Source: Progne subis subis (taxonomy: Eukaryota; Chordata; Aves; Passeriformes; Hirundinidae). From it: DNA of 64,000 bases. The notes beneath the pieces are model-generated. The model was not told the origin of the DNA. It searched no databases and was given only the letters and a program-made list of their open reading frames with translations. Below are positions 25,759 to 38,670 of this stretch, one piece after another. Both the position numbers and the translations under genes were made by a program. Every line of letters begins with the position of its first letter. The stretch's first letter is position 1. The stretch spans positions 1 to 64,000 of the forward strand of contig JAKJHU010001346.1 of the NCBI GenBank assembly GCA_022316685.1, given 5' to 3'.

Positions 25759-26985
25759 ATGTTACATACTTTAATGCATATGTGTTCAATATTTTTTGTT
25801 GTTGTTGTTCCACATAAATGGTAGACTTCTGCATCTTGATGGTTTTTTTGCTCTTAACAACAAAAGAATATATAAAGAAGTTTACTTGTGAAATAAAAAT
25901 TATTTTATCATTTCTTTCCCCTCTGGAAAAATAGAAAAGGAGGAACAACAAAAAGAAACTGCTCTGAATATTATTTGTCTTTTATTTTGTTAATTGGCGA
26001 AATAAGAACACATAACAACAACAACAACAAAGCAGTTGAGTTGCAAGAAATACATCAATTTCTCTTGAGAGCGCCTGTGACCTGAGGTATGTGAACTGAC
26101 CCACGTCAACCACACTGTCAAGCTGTGTGTCTTGCCAACAAGAGAGAAAATAACCTGCTCTTCAGGATTCAGTGATATCATTTCAGATACGTAATACGAG
26201 CTTGTTGGGAAAAAAAAACCTAACCCAACAACACTACAAGCTCAGTGCTCTGGGGTGTGTTTCCCTGGATGTTTTTCTGGGCCCAGATGATGTTTACTGG
26301 TGATGTTTTGGTTTGTTTTTGTTTTTTTTTTCCCCCCAGGAATTGCACCGCAAAGGCAGTAACATATTTCTCTAATCTCACATGTTGTCCTATGCAATTG
26401 GCAGCTTTTCCAGCGTCAACTCGGATCTCAGGGGAGCACCTAACTCCAGACAAAAACCTCCTTTAAAAAAAGAAACTGAAAGAAGCTGCTAAATGCTTTC
26501 TTAAGGCAGTGTGGGTTTGGAGAGTATTTTATTACGTTTTGCCATTACTCTTCCATCTGCTTGGTTTTGAATCAATCCTTGGGGTTGAATTCTGCTGCCA
26601 GATAACTCACAGCATCCAACAACAGCTGCACTAGGACAGCACACAGCCAGCAGCAAAGAACCCTGCAGTTCCCTCTGCTCTCAGAAACTCTGCTCTCACA
26701 GAAAGCTGGGGAACATCAGCCATGGTCCCAGCTCTGTCAGGATGCACATGCCGACACAAGATCTCACCCCAGGTTCAATGTCAAGTGCAGCATTCGTGGC
26801 TCCTGATGGGCTGAACTTACTTCTGTAAAGCAAATGTCCTACAGAAACTGACTGTGGGGAAACAGCAAAATGTGGATGGTGGAGTTGCTCCCAACCAGAA
26901 GTTTGGGATGAAAAGGTATGTGCTTAATGAAGTGGTTCAGTTTGCTCTCTGGAGGAAAATAAAGTGATAGTCCAGTTAGTCCAGG
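25759..26985. other. Unique sequence, no gene recognised
   Basis: About 1.2 kb with a small (CAA)n run near 26014-26031 and no coding or element signature. Confidence 0.5.
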
Positions 26986-26989
26986 TGTT

Positions 26990-27862
26990 GCGGTTACCTA
27001 AGCCCTGAAGTTTTTTGTCCCCCTCTGTGCTGGCCCTGGACCATTTACCCTGCACTGCTAACAGCCCAGCCCAGAGATTGTACTGGGTTTGTGTGGCTAG
27101 GGTTTGGAGGCAGAGGGCTATAGGGGTGGCTTTTGTGAGAAGCTACTGGAAGCTTCTCCAAATCCAGGACAGCCAATACTGTTGTCAGCAGGGTGCACCC
27201 AGCCCTGGCCAAGGCCAAGCCCATTAGAGACAGTGTTAATAGCTTTGAGAAAACACATTTAGGACGGAAAAAACGGTTATTGTGCAGATGTAATTGCAGA
27301 CATTGAAGAGAGAGTATGTGAGAGGAACAGCTCTGCAGACCCCACATTCAGTGGAGAAGGAGGGGCAGGAGATGCTCCAGGTGCTGGAGCTGAGGTTGCC
27401 CTGCAGTCTGCGGTGAAGGCTGTGGTGAAGCAGCTGTGCTCCTGCAGCCCATGGAGGGCATGGAGGAGCACGGCCAACTGCGGAGGAGCCCATGCCGGAG
27501 TAGGGGAATGCCTGAGAGAGGCTGCGCCCCTGTGGAGAGAGGACTCCACACTGGAGCAGGTTGTGACTGAAGGACTGACCCTGTGGAAGCGTGACCCACA
27601 TGGCAGCGGTTCATGGAGAACTGTTGCTCTTGGAACGGACCTCACCTCGGAGCAGTTCATGGAGAACTGTTTCCCGTGGGAGGGACTCCGTGGTGCACCA
27701 GGAGAATGACTCCCCAAGTTCAGTCTGTTTTTCCTGTGATGGTATTTGTTGAGAGATCTCTCCTAGTCCTTAGCTCATGAACCCTTTGTTGTATTTTCTC
27801 TCCCCTGTCCACCTGAGAAGGGGAGTGAAAAAGAAGCTTTGGTGGGTGCCTGGCATCCAGCC
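26990..27862 (+). mobile_element. Avian LTR-type interspersed repeat, plus orientation, ends approximate
   Basis: The text matches an LTR-like repeat I remember from many bird genomes. It starts with a GTTTGTGTGGCTAGGGTTTGG segment, has a middle of imperfect tandem units built on the words GTGGA, GGAGCAG and CTGTG (about 27380-27700), and ends in a TCTCTCCCCTGTCC...CCTGGCATCCAGCC segment. The repeated units make frames on both strands look long and Cys/Pro-rich, but they are not a gene. Compared with my memory, part of the poly(A) region seems missing just before 27710. No target duplication was identified and both ends are estimates. Confidence 0.6.
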
Positions 27863-29144
27863 ACTGCAGATGCAGGGATTCTCTTGGCCCCACAAAGCCA
27901 AGGTCTCCAGTGTTCACCACCACAGAGCTCTGTCCCCAGAAAGAACTCAGTGCTCCAGTTCTGACACACAGGTTGGAAACTGACACTCAAAGGTGGCTGC
28001 AATCACCCCAGGGTATGAGTGAAAACAAAGCAGACCATCCCTGAACCTGGAGGTTTTTACCACCAAGCTAATCCAAGGTACATCACACACCCTGTTTGTT
28101 TTTCCAGTAAGAAATCACGTTTCTTTTGAAAACATTAATGCACTGCAATCTGCTTGCTGGCTCTTCAAGTCCTGGTTCACATTAATTCCCACTAATCAGA
28201 GAACACTTTGGAACTTTTAAGAGTTTATTTCCAATTGTGTACCATCTTGCATGGCTGCCAGAAAGAGTAATGAAATGGATGATTAGCCAGCTCCTTGGCA
28301 ATTTAAGAGTGGTGACGGATGCTAGCTAAGGCTGTAGTTAATATGGGAGAAAGAGTGATGAAGTTTGTTTTAATGCAATTCTTAAATAAATATAACCAGT
28401 GCTATAGTGAATTTTAGCTTTTATTTTTTTTCATACAATATTGTGTGAAATTCACAATATTATTGTGAGCACAATATAAATTTTGTACATATCTGTATCA
28501 TCTATATCTATATTCTGATTCTCTACAAAGTTTAATGCTGATGATTCCTGGATCCAGTGGATCCTTTCCATCCACAACCACTTCACCAGCTTGCCCTCAA
28601 AATAAGTAATGGCACTATGTCTCCAACAGAGTTGAAAAATCAATTAGTTTGTACAGATACAGCCTCTTTTTCCAAGAAAGGGAGGTGTCTATTGGGACAA
28701 GTCGGTCATGTAGTAATTCCTACATGAACCTCTTGGTCCAGCTTTAAGTTGGTATTTGATTGCAGAGCAGAGAGAGTGAGAATTTTTGCCTTTTGGGATT
28801 GTCAAAGCTTCAAGGATTGTCTGACCAGCTTCAAGTAGAGCTGCTGAGAGTGCAAAACATGTGGCTTGGGTTAAATCCATGGGATTTGTGCTCAGGGAAC
28901 TCAGGAACATTCCCATTTAGAGAATGAATGAGTTATTGACAATATATCAAGACTAGCTGCATTTTCAGCGTTTCAGTAATTCTGTGGATTTATGTTAATC
29001 ACAGCACAGATAAAAAAATTCTAGCTGTTGACAGCATCAGTGCTTGTGCAAGTGTGGTTATGGATGTTGCCTGTAAAAGCCTTCAAACACCATTGATTTT
29101 CTAAGCAAGTTAATGACATGGCTTCTATTTTAACTGACAATAAC
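27863..29144. other. Unique sequence with a small hairpin, no gene
   Basis: No coding signal. A 9-bp inverted repeat (AATATTGTG / CACAATATT, 28437-28461) with a 7-base loop lies in an AT-rich patch. The stretch around 28215-28330 looks like ordinary unique DNA, possibly constrained. Confidence 0.5.
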
Positions 29145-29843
29145 AGGAAGGAAGGGAAGGAAGGGAAGGGAGAAGGGAAGGGAAAGGGAAGGAAGGGAAG
29201 GGAAGGGAAGGAAGGAAGGGGAAGGGAAAGGGAAGGGAAGGGAAGGGAAGGGAAGGGAAAGGGAAGGGAAGGGAAGGGAAGGGAAGTGAAGGGAAGGGAA
29301 GGGAAGGGAAAGGGAAGGGAAGGAAGGGAAGAAGGGAAGGAAGGGAAGGGAAGGGAAGGGAAGGGAAGGGAAGGGAAGGGAAGGAAGGGAAGGGAAGGGA
29401 AGGGAAGGGAAGGGAAGGGAAGGGAAGGGAAGGGAAGGGAAGGGAAGGGAAGGGAAGGGAAGGGAAGGGAAGGGAAGGGAAGGGAAGGGAAGGGAAGGGA
29501 AGGGAAGGGGAAGGGAAGGGAAGGGAAGGGAAGGGAAGGGAAGGGAAGGGAAGGGAAGGGAAGGGAAGGGAAGGGAAGGGAAGGGAAGGGAAGGGAAGGG
29601 AAGGGGAAGGGAGAAGGGAAGGGAAGGGGGAAAGGGAAGGGAAAGGGAAGGGAAGGGAAGGAGGGAAGGGAAGGGAAGGGAAGGGGAAGGGAAGGGAAGG
29701 AAGGGAAGGAAGGGAAGGAGGAAGGAAGAAGAAGGAAAGGAAGGAAGGAAGGAAGAGGAAGGAAGGAAGGAAGGAAGGAGAAGGAAGGAAGGAAGGAAGG
29801 AAGGAAGGAAGGAAAGGAAGGAAGGAAAGGAAGGAAAGGAAAA
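29145..29843. repeat. Homopurine (GGGAA)n / (GGAA)n tract, about 700 bp
   Basis: The core of pentamer GGGAA units grades into GGAA tetramers at the right end (about 29720-29843). On the plus strand I find a single pyrimidine (T at 29287) in about 700 bases. A tract like this can form triplex (H-DNA) and, with its many GGG runs, G-quadruplex structures. The long Gly/Lys/Glu and Phe/Pro/Ser/Leu frames across it come from the repeat and are not genes. Confidence 0.97.
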
Positions 29844-30343
29844 GCTTTTGTCAATAAATTCATCCTTAGCTTGAGAGCTTGGTAGACCAAGCTGCAGCCT
29901 GAAGCAAAGTTTTGTGGTCTGGGAATAGTTATGAATCCCTAAAATTATCGTTTTGTAACGAAAAACCGTGACAGACCCTTAATTATAGCAGTAAGAGCAT
30001 GAGATTTAGCAATACATATTAATATATCTCCTTGGAAAACATAATTGCAAAGCAATTGGGTATTAGGCTGCCTGTCTACCAACTCCTTCTCCCCCTCAGG
30101 AGAAAGTAGAAAGTGATATTAATTTTAAAGCACCTGGAAAGAATCATGCTGGGTCTGCAGCACAGCAGTACATCATGTGTCCTTGCAAGGTTCCACTGGC
30201 TTTGGGGCACTGGGCTGCTGACAGAGCTATCCCTGTCCATCTGAGGTGCAGGGGGAATGTCACTCAGGGCTGCTTGGTTTTTGGCTGCTGCTCCTGGCAT
30301 CTGGAGCACTTTTTCCCTGTCACCAAGCTGTGGGGCACAGCGA
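29844..30343. other. Unique sequence, no gene recognised
   Basis: About 500 bp between the purine tract and the next LTR, with no coding or repeat signature. Confidence 0.5.
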
Positions 30344-30735
30344 TGCCTTGAGAGGCTACCTAGAACAGAGGCTAGACAGTGTTAAAGGAATAAAGTAGGT
30401 ATTTATCAAAAGGCCTTCAAAGGCTACACCCTGGGCAGTACAAGAGCCTGGCCATGGCTACACCCAGGATGGATGACAGGTCACGAGTTTGCACACCTTT
30501 ATAAGTTTTGGTCCATTTACATATTGGGGTTAGTTGTCTAATTACAGTTTCAGGTAATGAAGTCCCATCCTCCCAGACTGCTCTCTTCAATTTGCTGCTG
30601 TTTATATTTTTGGGGCCTGAAGCTGCAACGGTGTCCTTGGTTCTCAGGCTGGAAAAGGATTGCTTTGTCTAACTACGCTGTGAAGAGAACTTGCTTACAC
30701 TTCTATATGAAGTTCCGAGTTACATACTAATGCAG
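30344..30735 (-). mobile_element. LTR-type repeat, minus orientation, ends approximate
   Basis: The segment AGGCTACCTAGAACAGAGG, the AAAGGCCTTCAAAGGCTACACC stretch and the following CTTTATAAGTTTTGGTCC...GGGGTTAG text match a songbird LTR that I know from memory in this reverse orientation. No target duplication or clean TG...CA ends could be fixed, so the boundaries are estimates (TG at 30344; right end somewhere near 30720-30740). No internal sequence remains. Confidence 0.55.
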
Positions 30736-33700
30736 TACAGAACTTGGAAAATATGAAAGCTGGAAACTTTAAGCAGCAACAGCACCAGTCACCCCGGCTG
30801 TTGGGGACCACCGCGCACCTCTCAGGAATCAGACAAAGCTCTGTCCTTCCCCTCTTGCAAACAGGTCACCTTGAGCAAACCACTGTGTCAAAAGTCAGGT
30901 GCCAGAAGTATTTCCTTGGGCATATGTTCCAGAATGTCATTCTTACTGCTGGTTTGATCTGAGCTAACATGAAATGTACAAAGGTCACCTTAATCTGGAC
31001 TGATAAAATCTAGTCAGGAGATGAGAGAACATTGAAACTGAGTTGCACTGGGTTCTTCGGATCCAAAAAGTGAGGGAAAACTGTAGCTCTCCCTGAATAT
31101 GACTAGTTTTGATCCCTGGCATGCTTACATGCTATTTCTCAACACCTCAAAAAGCCACTGTGATGTAAATTCTAGTGTTACCCTCTGTTGTTTTTTTTTT
31201 TTTTTTTTTTTTTCCCTCTGGATTCTGGGCAAGGTCCACACCTTCAATAATTGTGTGGAAAATCCCATGTCAGGGCTGGTATCCTGCTCCATCCTGTGCA
31301 GCTGTCCTCAATCAACACCTGTACAACTCCAGTACCCCGACCAGTCCAGCCAAAGTTGCCTTCTCAGTCACTCCTTGGATTGCTTTCAGGTTCCATCAGG
31401 AGAAAGGCAGAGTTCTGCCTACAGCTTGGCAGGGCAGCATCAGGAAGACACTGAACAGTGTTTGCCTGTTCTTTTTATGTTGATATTTGGGATGAGGTGG
31501 AGAACATATCCACAGAGGACTAGTTGCTGGCAGTGCAGCAGCTAGTCCTTTTGCTCCCATCGTTTTGCTCTTCCTTCTTTTCCTGCTTCTGTTCACCACC
31601 TGCCATTGCATATTTCCACAGTGATCCTGAAACCTGACTTGGCCCAAGATGAGGATGTGGGATGAAATTTCTGATTATGTCTCCTATTGCCCTTCCTTCT
31701 TGTTTGGTCATAACCATTGACAATGGTAATAAGCTGGGGGGGCACATCCACGTTCCCTAAAAATCCTATTTCTCAGCTCCCTCAGAAGCTGTGGCAGGAC
31801 TTGGGTTGGAACTCACCCCCAAGGAGGGGGTTCATGGCACTGAGCAGGATGAGCTGTTCCAGGAAGAATTTTACCTGAAAATTCCTGTAAATCAGCTCTC
31901 GTGGTCCCCTGGGGAGCCTTGGTGTGGGTGGAGGGACTCAGAAGAGTACTCCCCTGGCAAAACCATTTTCTTGCATAACGCAGTTTGAATCTGTAAAGTA
32001 CCACTAGTAAGAGTAGTACTGTCCTTTTTCAGTGAATTTGACGGATTCTAGGCACTCTAACAGAAAATAAACTTTTGCTTCTGTTTTCTTTATGCCTCCA
32101 TTTTCTGTAACTACAACAAAATGAGCTTTGCACTATTTAGCCTCAGACATGTTTATTTTTTCATAGGGAGTTGAAGATCTTGTGTTTAAGCAATGCTCAC
32201 TTTTTAACTAGCTAATGAAATATCAAATTCTGCACGCTAGGGCAGCTTTTCCTAGTAAACATGTATATTTTGAGGAAACTGCAACTCTCTGAGCAGCCTG
32301 TGAGGCAGGAAAACTTCCTGTGGGCGGTAGGCTGTCCCACAACAGACTGAAGGTTAAAAGATGCATCTTTGCTGAACACCAGAGAAACTGCTATGAGCAG
32401 CTCAGTTAGGCCTTAGGAGTACAAGGTCAGATATCCCTTTCAAAGGCAGACTATTATCCCAAAGTTGTATTTTCCCAAACCAGCAGCAACACATGGTGAC
32501 AGAAACAAAGCAGACACAACAATTCTCAATAATCAATTTTTGAGGTGATGAGCTAATGCCAGATAGAATCTGTCTGAGAGCTGACAGGCAGCTTGCCACT
32601 AAATCTGGTGGAAAACTAAAAATGCAGTGTCTCAGGATGTCACTGGCAAAATCAAGACCTACAGAATTCACAGTCATACAAAATTTTCAGAATTGTATCT
32701 CTTATTTGTGCTATCCTGGACACTTATAAAAACCATAAGTAAATAAATTTTTATTCATTTGTGGGGAATTTAAATGTGCAAAAGACCATATTTTCAGGTG
32801 CTGTATTGAAAAGAGACTATTGACGAGGACAGGGTAAATGGGATTTTTTTTCCTGAGGCTGGATTTGAAGTCACTGCACAGAAGGCCAGTATTATTATTA
32901 CAGATATTGTGAAAGCTACGGAAGATCATTGACCTTTCTTCCTCTAATTATTAGCTTCACTTTTACATTTTAGGTTTTGAAATGGATTTTATACCACCTT
33001 TACATTTTTGACATCCAAAATTATAGTTAAATGAAAATATTTAATACATTCAAGTAGAAGTGTCGTTACCCAATTATATTCATATATTGAAAATGTTGTC
33101 TCACAACAAAAATTTCTATTTTCATACTTTTGTCATCATTTCTGATAAAGAAACTACTGAGGAAATACTATGAGATTGGAGAACATGTTAGCAGTCAGCA
33201 GGAATTCTTATGCAGAGCACTGACAAGGACTTAGTCTGACAAGTTTAATCATTTTGAGTATTAATTAAACTATAGACTGCTGGAAGTGGCTGAAACCTTA
33301 GAGTCTAATAAATTCAGTGGATTTGGCCACATATAACATTTTTACATGCTTCTTTACAAAAAATAATTTACTAGCTAGAACAAAGAGATAAACAAACAAA
33401 CATAAAAAACCACACCAAAAACGCATTCAACCCATGATTTTATATCAACTTTTTCAACAGGAAAAATGAAAGTCTTTCCATACTGTGTTTCCACTAAGAC
33501 ACAGCTCCCTGTCAGCATGGACATTCTATGAAGCCTGTAAGGAAGATGAAATTGTCACGGATGCTCACAGCAATAATATTCTTTAAAACAATACTCCTAT
33601 TATTCTGCATTATATCCTCAACAAGATAATATGAATTCTGCTCATGTGCATTATTATTAAAAAAAAGAAAAAAAAGAAAAAAAAAAAAAAAAAAGTCTGA

Positions 33701-34246
33701 AATCTGTTCCTTTGGCATAATAAAAGCAATCACTCCTCCTAGACCCATGATCTTCCCTCCAGCTCAAATCAGAGCATACGAAAGCATGAAAATATCATTG
33801 CTCTTCTCTGTGAAACCAGGGAATACTTTCATTTGGATTTACAGTGCACAGTGAAATAGGCAAGAATGCCGGACCAAAGGAGAGGCAGTTCACCTGGAAA
33901 TGTGGATCTGCCTTTCTCTCAAGTGCAGCTTTTCCTGCTCGTACAAGGAGCAGCCTGGACACAAATCCACACATCCCGTCCTGCTTGGCAATGGTTGTAT
34001 CTGTTGGGGCTCTGCAGGTTTGTTGGAGACTACGCTGCCTTTTACTAAATATACTCTGTAAGGCTTGAATAGAAGCTCAGCTGGAGGGGAGAATCTCATC
34101 CTAGAAAGGAAATGACATGCCCAGAGTGGAGCAGCTCCCCTCAGAGCGGGGATGGTTTTCTTCTGGATGGTGGAAGGTGTGAAATCAGAAGCAAGCATAA
34201 GCACTGTTATCTGAGAGAGAGTTGTGAGCAGTTCTGGCCTTTTTTA
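30736..34246. other. Unique sequence with homopolymer runs, no gene
   Basis: A T-run of about 24 at 31191-31214 and an interrupted A-run at 33660-33694 are the only repeats seen. Overlapping frames at 31.1-31.7 kb on both strands have no recognisable domain. An LTR fragment cannot be excluded there, but I could not fix any ends. Confidence 0.45.
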
Positions 34247-34303
34247 AGGAATAACAAAGGGTGATCACTTTGCCTTCAGGAAGAACAAAGGGTGATCACT
34301 TTG
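34247..34303. repeat. Pair of 26-bp direct repeats, 31 bp apart, each holding a GTGATCAC palindrome
   Basis: The copies at 34247-34272 and 34278-34303 differ at one base of 26. Each contains AACAAAGGGTGATCACTTTG. In that motif GTGATCAC is a perfect 8-bp palindrome and CAAAG/CTTTG arms extend it. The 31-bp offset is close to three helical turns. This could be a tandem binding site or just a recent local duplication. Confidence 0.8.
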
Positions 34304-34814
34304 TCTCCAATGCCACATTTCCAACAACATCGTTTCCCATTGTTCCAGCTAATAAATGCAAGAGACCAAATGCACTTCTAGACCATCATCAAAGAGCAAC
34401 ACCTGGCTCCTAGACACACTTTGAAACCAAGGGTCTGTTTGCCTGTTCAGGAAGATGATGAGCACTCTGGCAACAGGAGCAAAGTTTGACCTCTTGCAAG
34501 GAAAAAGAGAACTTTAGACCAGCCATAGCATAGACAGGGTGTCCTGAGGTGACTTTATGATGCTTGTATCCCAAATTATCTGTTCTGTTTATGCTGGATA
34601 TTAAATTCTTCACCTTGAAGACTGGTTCTGAGAGTGAAGGGGAAAAAAAGAAATGTGCATTTTGGTTTCAGAAACTGCACTTGCTCTCCCACCGTTATCT
34701 TCTCTGCAGCACAGACTGTTGTCTGCAGCACAGAGGACATGCAGGACAGATCTCTCCTTTGCTTTTAGTTAGTTTTTTAGCTAGCTGAGGCAGATAAATT
34801 CCCTGGAATGTGTT
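34304..34814. other. Unique sequence, no gene recognised
   Basis: No coding or mobile-element signature seen. Confidence 0.5.
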
Positions 34815-34819
34815 GAGGG

Positions 34820-35316
34820 TTTTTGTTGTTGGTTGGTTGGTTGGTTTTTGTTTGTTTGTTTTGTTTTTGTTTGGGTTTTTTTCCTTTTTCTTGGAACTGT
34901 TCAAACCTGTTCTGGACTGAACCCCCCCCCCAAAAAAAAAAAAGAAAAAAAGAAAAAAAGAAAAAAAAAAAAAAAGAAGGCACTGGAATCTCCCACCTGT
35001 GGCCCACTGGGTCCTGGGACTCTGCTTTCCAGTGCAGGAGGGACTGATAAGAGACTGAGTGAGCCAAGCTACATCCCATGAAAAGGACTTTCTTTCTTGA
35101 TTTTGCCATCTCTTCAGAACAGCAAGAGGGTTTATTGCTTAATGTTATTAATTTTTTATGTTTGTGAATACTTTTGCTTGTTAAATAAACAGCCTTTTTC
35201 CACTTTTCTTGAAGGAAATCTTTTCCTGAATCAGTAGAGGGAGGGGCCGATGAACCTGCTTTCTAGAGGGACCCCTTTTGGAGGTTTCCTCCCAAAATTT
35301 GCCCTAAACCAGGACA
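34820..35316 (+). mobile_element. Solo LTR, about 500 bp, plus orientation, ERVL-like
   Basis: The right end CCCTAAACCAGGACA and the TTAAATAAACAG...CCACTTTTCTTGAAGGAAAT region (poly(A) signal AATAAA near 35181-35187) match a common songbird LTR family from memory. GAGGG at 34815-34819 and 35317-35321 gives a candidate 5-bp target duplication. The left end would then begin TTTTTG rather than TG, so it may be degraded. Internal low-complexity GTTT runs and an A-rich stretch (34930-34975) account for the odd Lys-rich frames. Confidence 0.68.
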
Positions 35317-35321
35317 GAGGG

Positions 35322-38300
35322 GTAGGATTTGTGTAAGAGAAAGTCAACTTCTATTACTGGATCCACGAATATGATTGGCTAAGTGTAGGGAAATTATCCT
35401 TCTCATCAAGGTGAAAAAACCCAACCCTGTGAAGTTCAAGAGTGACTCAGCCTGAACAGTGAGACCAAAAGAGCATGGCTGATGGACTCATTTGTGGCGA
35501 CTGGCAGCAAGTGACATCCTGCTGCACAGGCAGAGGGAGGAAAATCAAAATATAAGAAGGAAGATGTTTGGTTTGCTCCTGGAGCCTCTGCGCTGGCGCA
35601 GAGATACACAGATGAGAGGCAGCATTCCCCGCATCTGGTCTGCACCCCAAACCACCACACTGATGACCCTCGTCACAGAAATGAAGCAGAAAGGAAATAA
35701 AAACCTGTGCACAATGAGAAGTCTTTTACAGGTTTGTCTATAGCCCATCGCTAACACCTTTTTGAAGGTCAAATGTAATTTTTTAGTATTCATGGATATG
35801 TTCTTCCTTTATATTTTAAGCAAGACACAAGTTTCTTTGAGGAATTTAAATGTTTCATTTGCAACACCATTAAGAGGGAAAAATTAGATAATCTTCTCCT
35901 TCCTGCTTATTTTCACTAGCATTTGCTTAATTAAGAAAACAAGGAAATAACTATCTACACTATTAACTCTTTGAAGCTCTGTAGGTAATAATAACGGCTT
36001 TATTACAGAAATCACAAAACCTGCTATTGGAGAGTAAATCTCTTCATGTACAAAAGGTCAAAAAGTTTCAGCAAAACAGCTACTGGATTCTCTTTTGGAA
36101 CATTTCAATGAGAACATTTTAGATGCTTGTGGATTTAGTTTTCATTTAGGGGTCCTTAAGAGTTTTCTTCTCTCAAGGCCCAGTATTTCCATATGATTTA
36201 TAATTACTTCACCCAGTCCTGATAAATTTTGCAAAAGCATTTCAGCCATAACTCACACCTGGAGCACTGTCAGTAATAAAAAATTGATACACAGATTTCA
36301 GGAATGAGTCCAACATCTCACAGAACATGAGCATGTCACTCACAGTGAGGTTTAAAACCAGTCACCTCTTTGCAGAGACCTTGACTCAATGACACGATCA
36401 AACCCTTTTGCAGGTCTAAGCATCTTTGAGGCTATTGGGACCAAGCAAAGACTTTGGGTCGTATGCACGATTATAGCATTCGAAAATATGGGTGTCTTCT
36501 GCTTGGTTTTTGTTTCTTTGCTTGTTTGCTTGGTTTGTTTTTGGTTTTGTTTTGTTGGGCTTTTTGTTTGTTTTTTGTTTTTTGCCTAACGAAAACTGGA
36601 TGCACTCAATTTTTTTTGCATATAATAGCCAGAGTTGCAAGAAAATAAAAGAATTTGCACTGTAATAATTTGCCAGCATCTTCCTCTTCCATTCAAGTTG
36701 CAGAGAGCTGAAGTTTATACCAACATTTGTAAGAAATGTTTAAGACTTCCTGACAATTGCCCAAATAGAGCTATCATCTTGCTATTAACCATTCCTACCA
36801 AATTATATAGCTGTGAATAAAACCTTGTATTTAAAACAAGGAAACAAAAAGTATCAGGACACAAAAATCGATTTGTGTGAAAAAAAAGCATGCATAACTA
36901 GAATGTCTTGAAAGAGAAATGAAAATATTGACACATGCCAGGAACGAGACAGATCAATAGCTCTAGAACATCTCAATGCAATCAAAATTCAGTAAGGGAG
37001 AGAAAATCTCAAACAAAAATAATAAATTAAACTAAGACTGGAAATTTCTGCACAGCAACTTTAGCTCTGGTAGCAGACAGAACTCCAGGCCCATGGAAGT
37101 GCTGCTTGGGACAAATCATTTTTAAACTGATTCTGCTGGTTCTTTATTGTCAGCTTGAGCTCTGTGTGCATCAATTTTCTTTTTGCCTTTTTTTTATTTG
37201 TGCTCAAGAGAATTTATTTTCATTTTCAAATCCGATAAATCCGATTAAGACAACTAATAAAAAAATGAGCCTTCAAAATGGAAGGTTTTCATGAATCTCA
37301 TAAATAGTAACCTAGTTATCCCCTGACATATAAGGTGGAAATAAAAAAGCAAAGGGTTTACTTAGGCAGATGTGAAAGTCCTGTGTCTATATAGATGTTG
37401 TAAAAGTAGCAATTCCAAGAGCAGTGACTGAAAAAAAGAGGCTCATTTCTATAAAAATATCACTGATTTGATTTCCAGGTGAAGTTTTTCCTATTATTTG
37501 TTTATTGAAAAGGTCTCCCACTACTAAGCTGGTTCTAAAAAGATCAAGAATGGAGAAGTTGGGGGAGACTAAAATATCTACAAACTAGTTAACATATTAC
37601 AAGGGTCTGATTTGCTTTTGAATTGTGTTGACAAAAATATCTGCTTTCTATTTCCATTTCCATTGGTTACAGCTATTATAGCTGTGGGGGGGGAGGCTAG
37701 TGTTTCAAATTTCAAACCAGTTCCACTTTTCTCTTCTTAAATCCAGATGTGCAGAAGAAAACAAGACATGAATGGCCATGAGGAGCCTGAGGTAGGCAAC
37801 ACATCTCACCAAAACCACACTTTGAAACATGTTTTGCCTTCCAACAGAGATTGAAAAATCAAAGTATTCCAAAAGGCTGAAAACATTCCAGCTGAAAAAC
37901 TGATGTTCCATGAGGTCTAAACCATGACATGGCCATCACCATCAGAGATTGCCAGAATCAAAAATTCCCTACCTCTGTGATGAGGCCCTCAGATACATTC
38001 AGACAATTTTGAAGTTACTGGTTCCAAGGAACTTTGCTCAGTGGCAAAGCCACTTAAGCCATCACTCATGTGGAAAGACAACTTGTGGTTTCAAACGATT
38101 TCAGCAGTGTGTGAGCAGCCTCCTCTCTCAAGGAGATGCACTGAGGTCAGTCCAGCGCTCTGGAGACTGCCTGGACAGGAACCAGGGCACCAGAGGAAGG
38201 CAACCATTGAAATCCTGCTTGACCACTCCATTTCAGGGCTAGTAAAGAACTGTACTGACAGCAGGCTGTGTTTAATTACTGTCCTAATCACACACTGGTG

Positions 38301-38664
38301 GTTTTTTTTACTGGGAAAAAAAACCCTGACAGAGGTCAGAGAGAAATATACTGATCCTATCAAAAAATGTCCAAAATGGAATATTTTTAAACCAAGCACA
38401 GCACATTTGATCAAACATAAAAACTGCAAGCATTTATTAAACCCCCCAAAAGAAACGGACATATCTTAATCTCCTTCATCAAATAAGTGTGGAGTCCAAA
38501 GCATAGTAGAAGCCAGGGAAAAAACCCGAACAACCAAATGGAAAACACCACAAACTCCATCAAAAAAACTCAACCAAACCAATCAACTAAAACAGTCCAA
38601 AAGAAAGGAATAGCAATGTCCAATTCAACAAATGTGATCCCAGTATGTTCTAGAGTATTTTTAT
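35322..38664. other. Unique sequence, no gene recognised
   Basis: About 3.3 kb with a T/G low-complexity patch at about 36505-36590 and no domain-bearing frame. The frame 37949-38469 is overlapped by antisense frames and shows no family signature. Confidence 0.5.
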
Positions 38665-38670
38665 TTATTA

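Noticed and set aside
27236..27717. Cys/Pro/Ser-rich frames of 121 and 146 codons
   Set aside because: They follow imperfect tandem units of an avian LTR-type repeat.
29021..29890. Open frames of 255-289 codons (Gly-Lys-Glu and Phe-Pro-Ser-Leu repeats)
   Set aside because: They come from the GGGAA purine tract.
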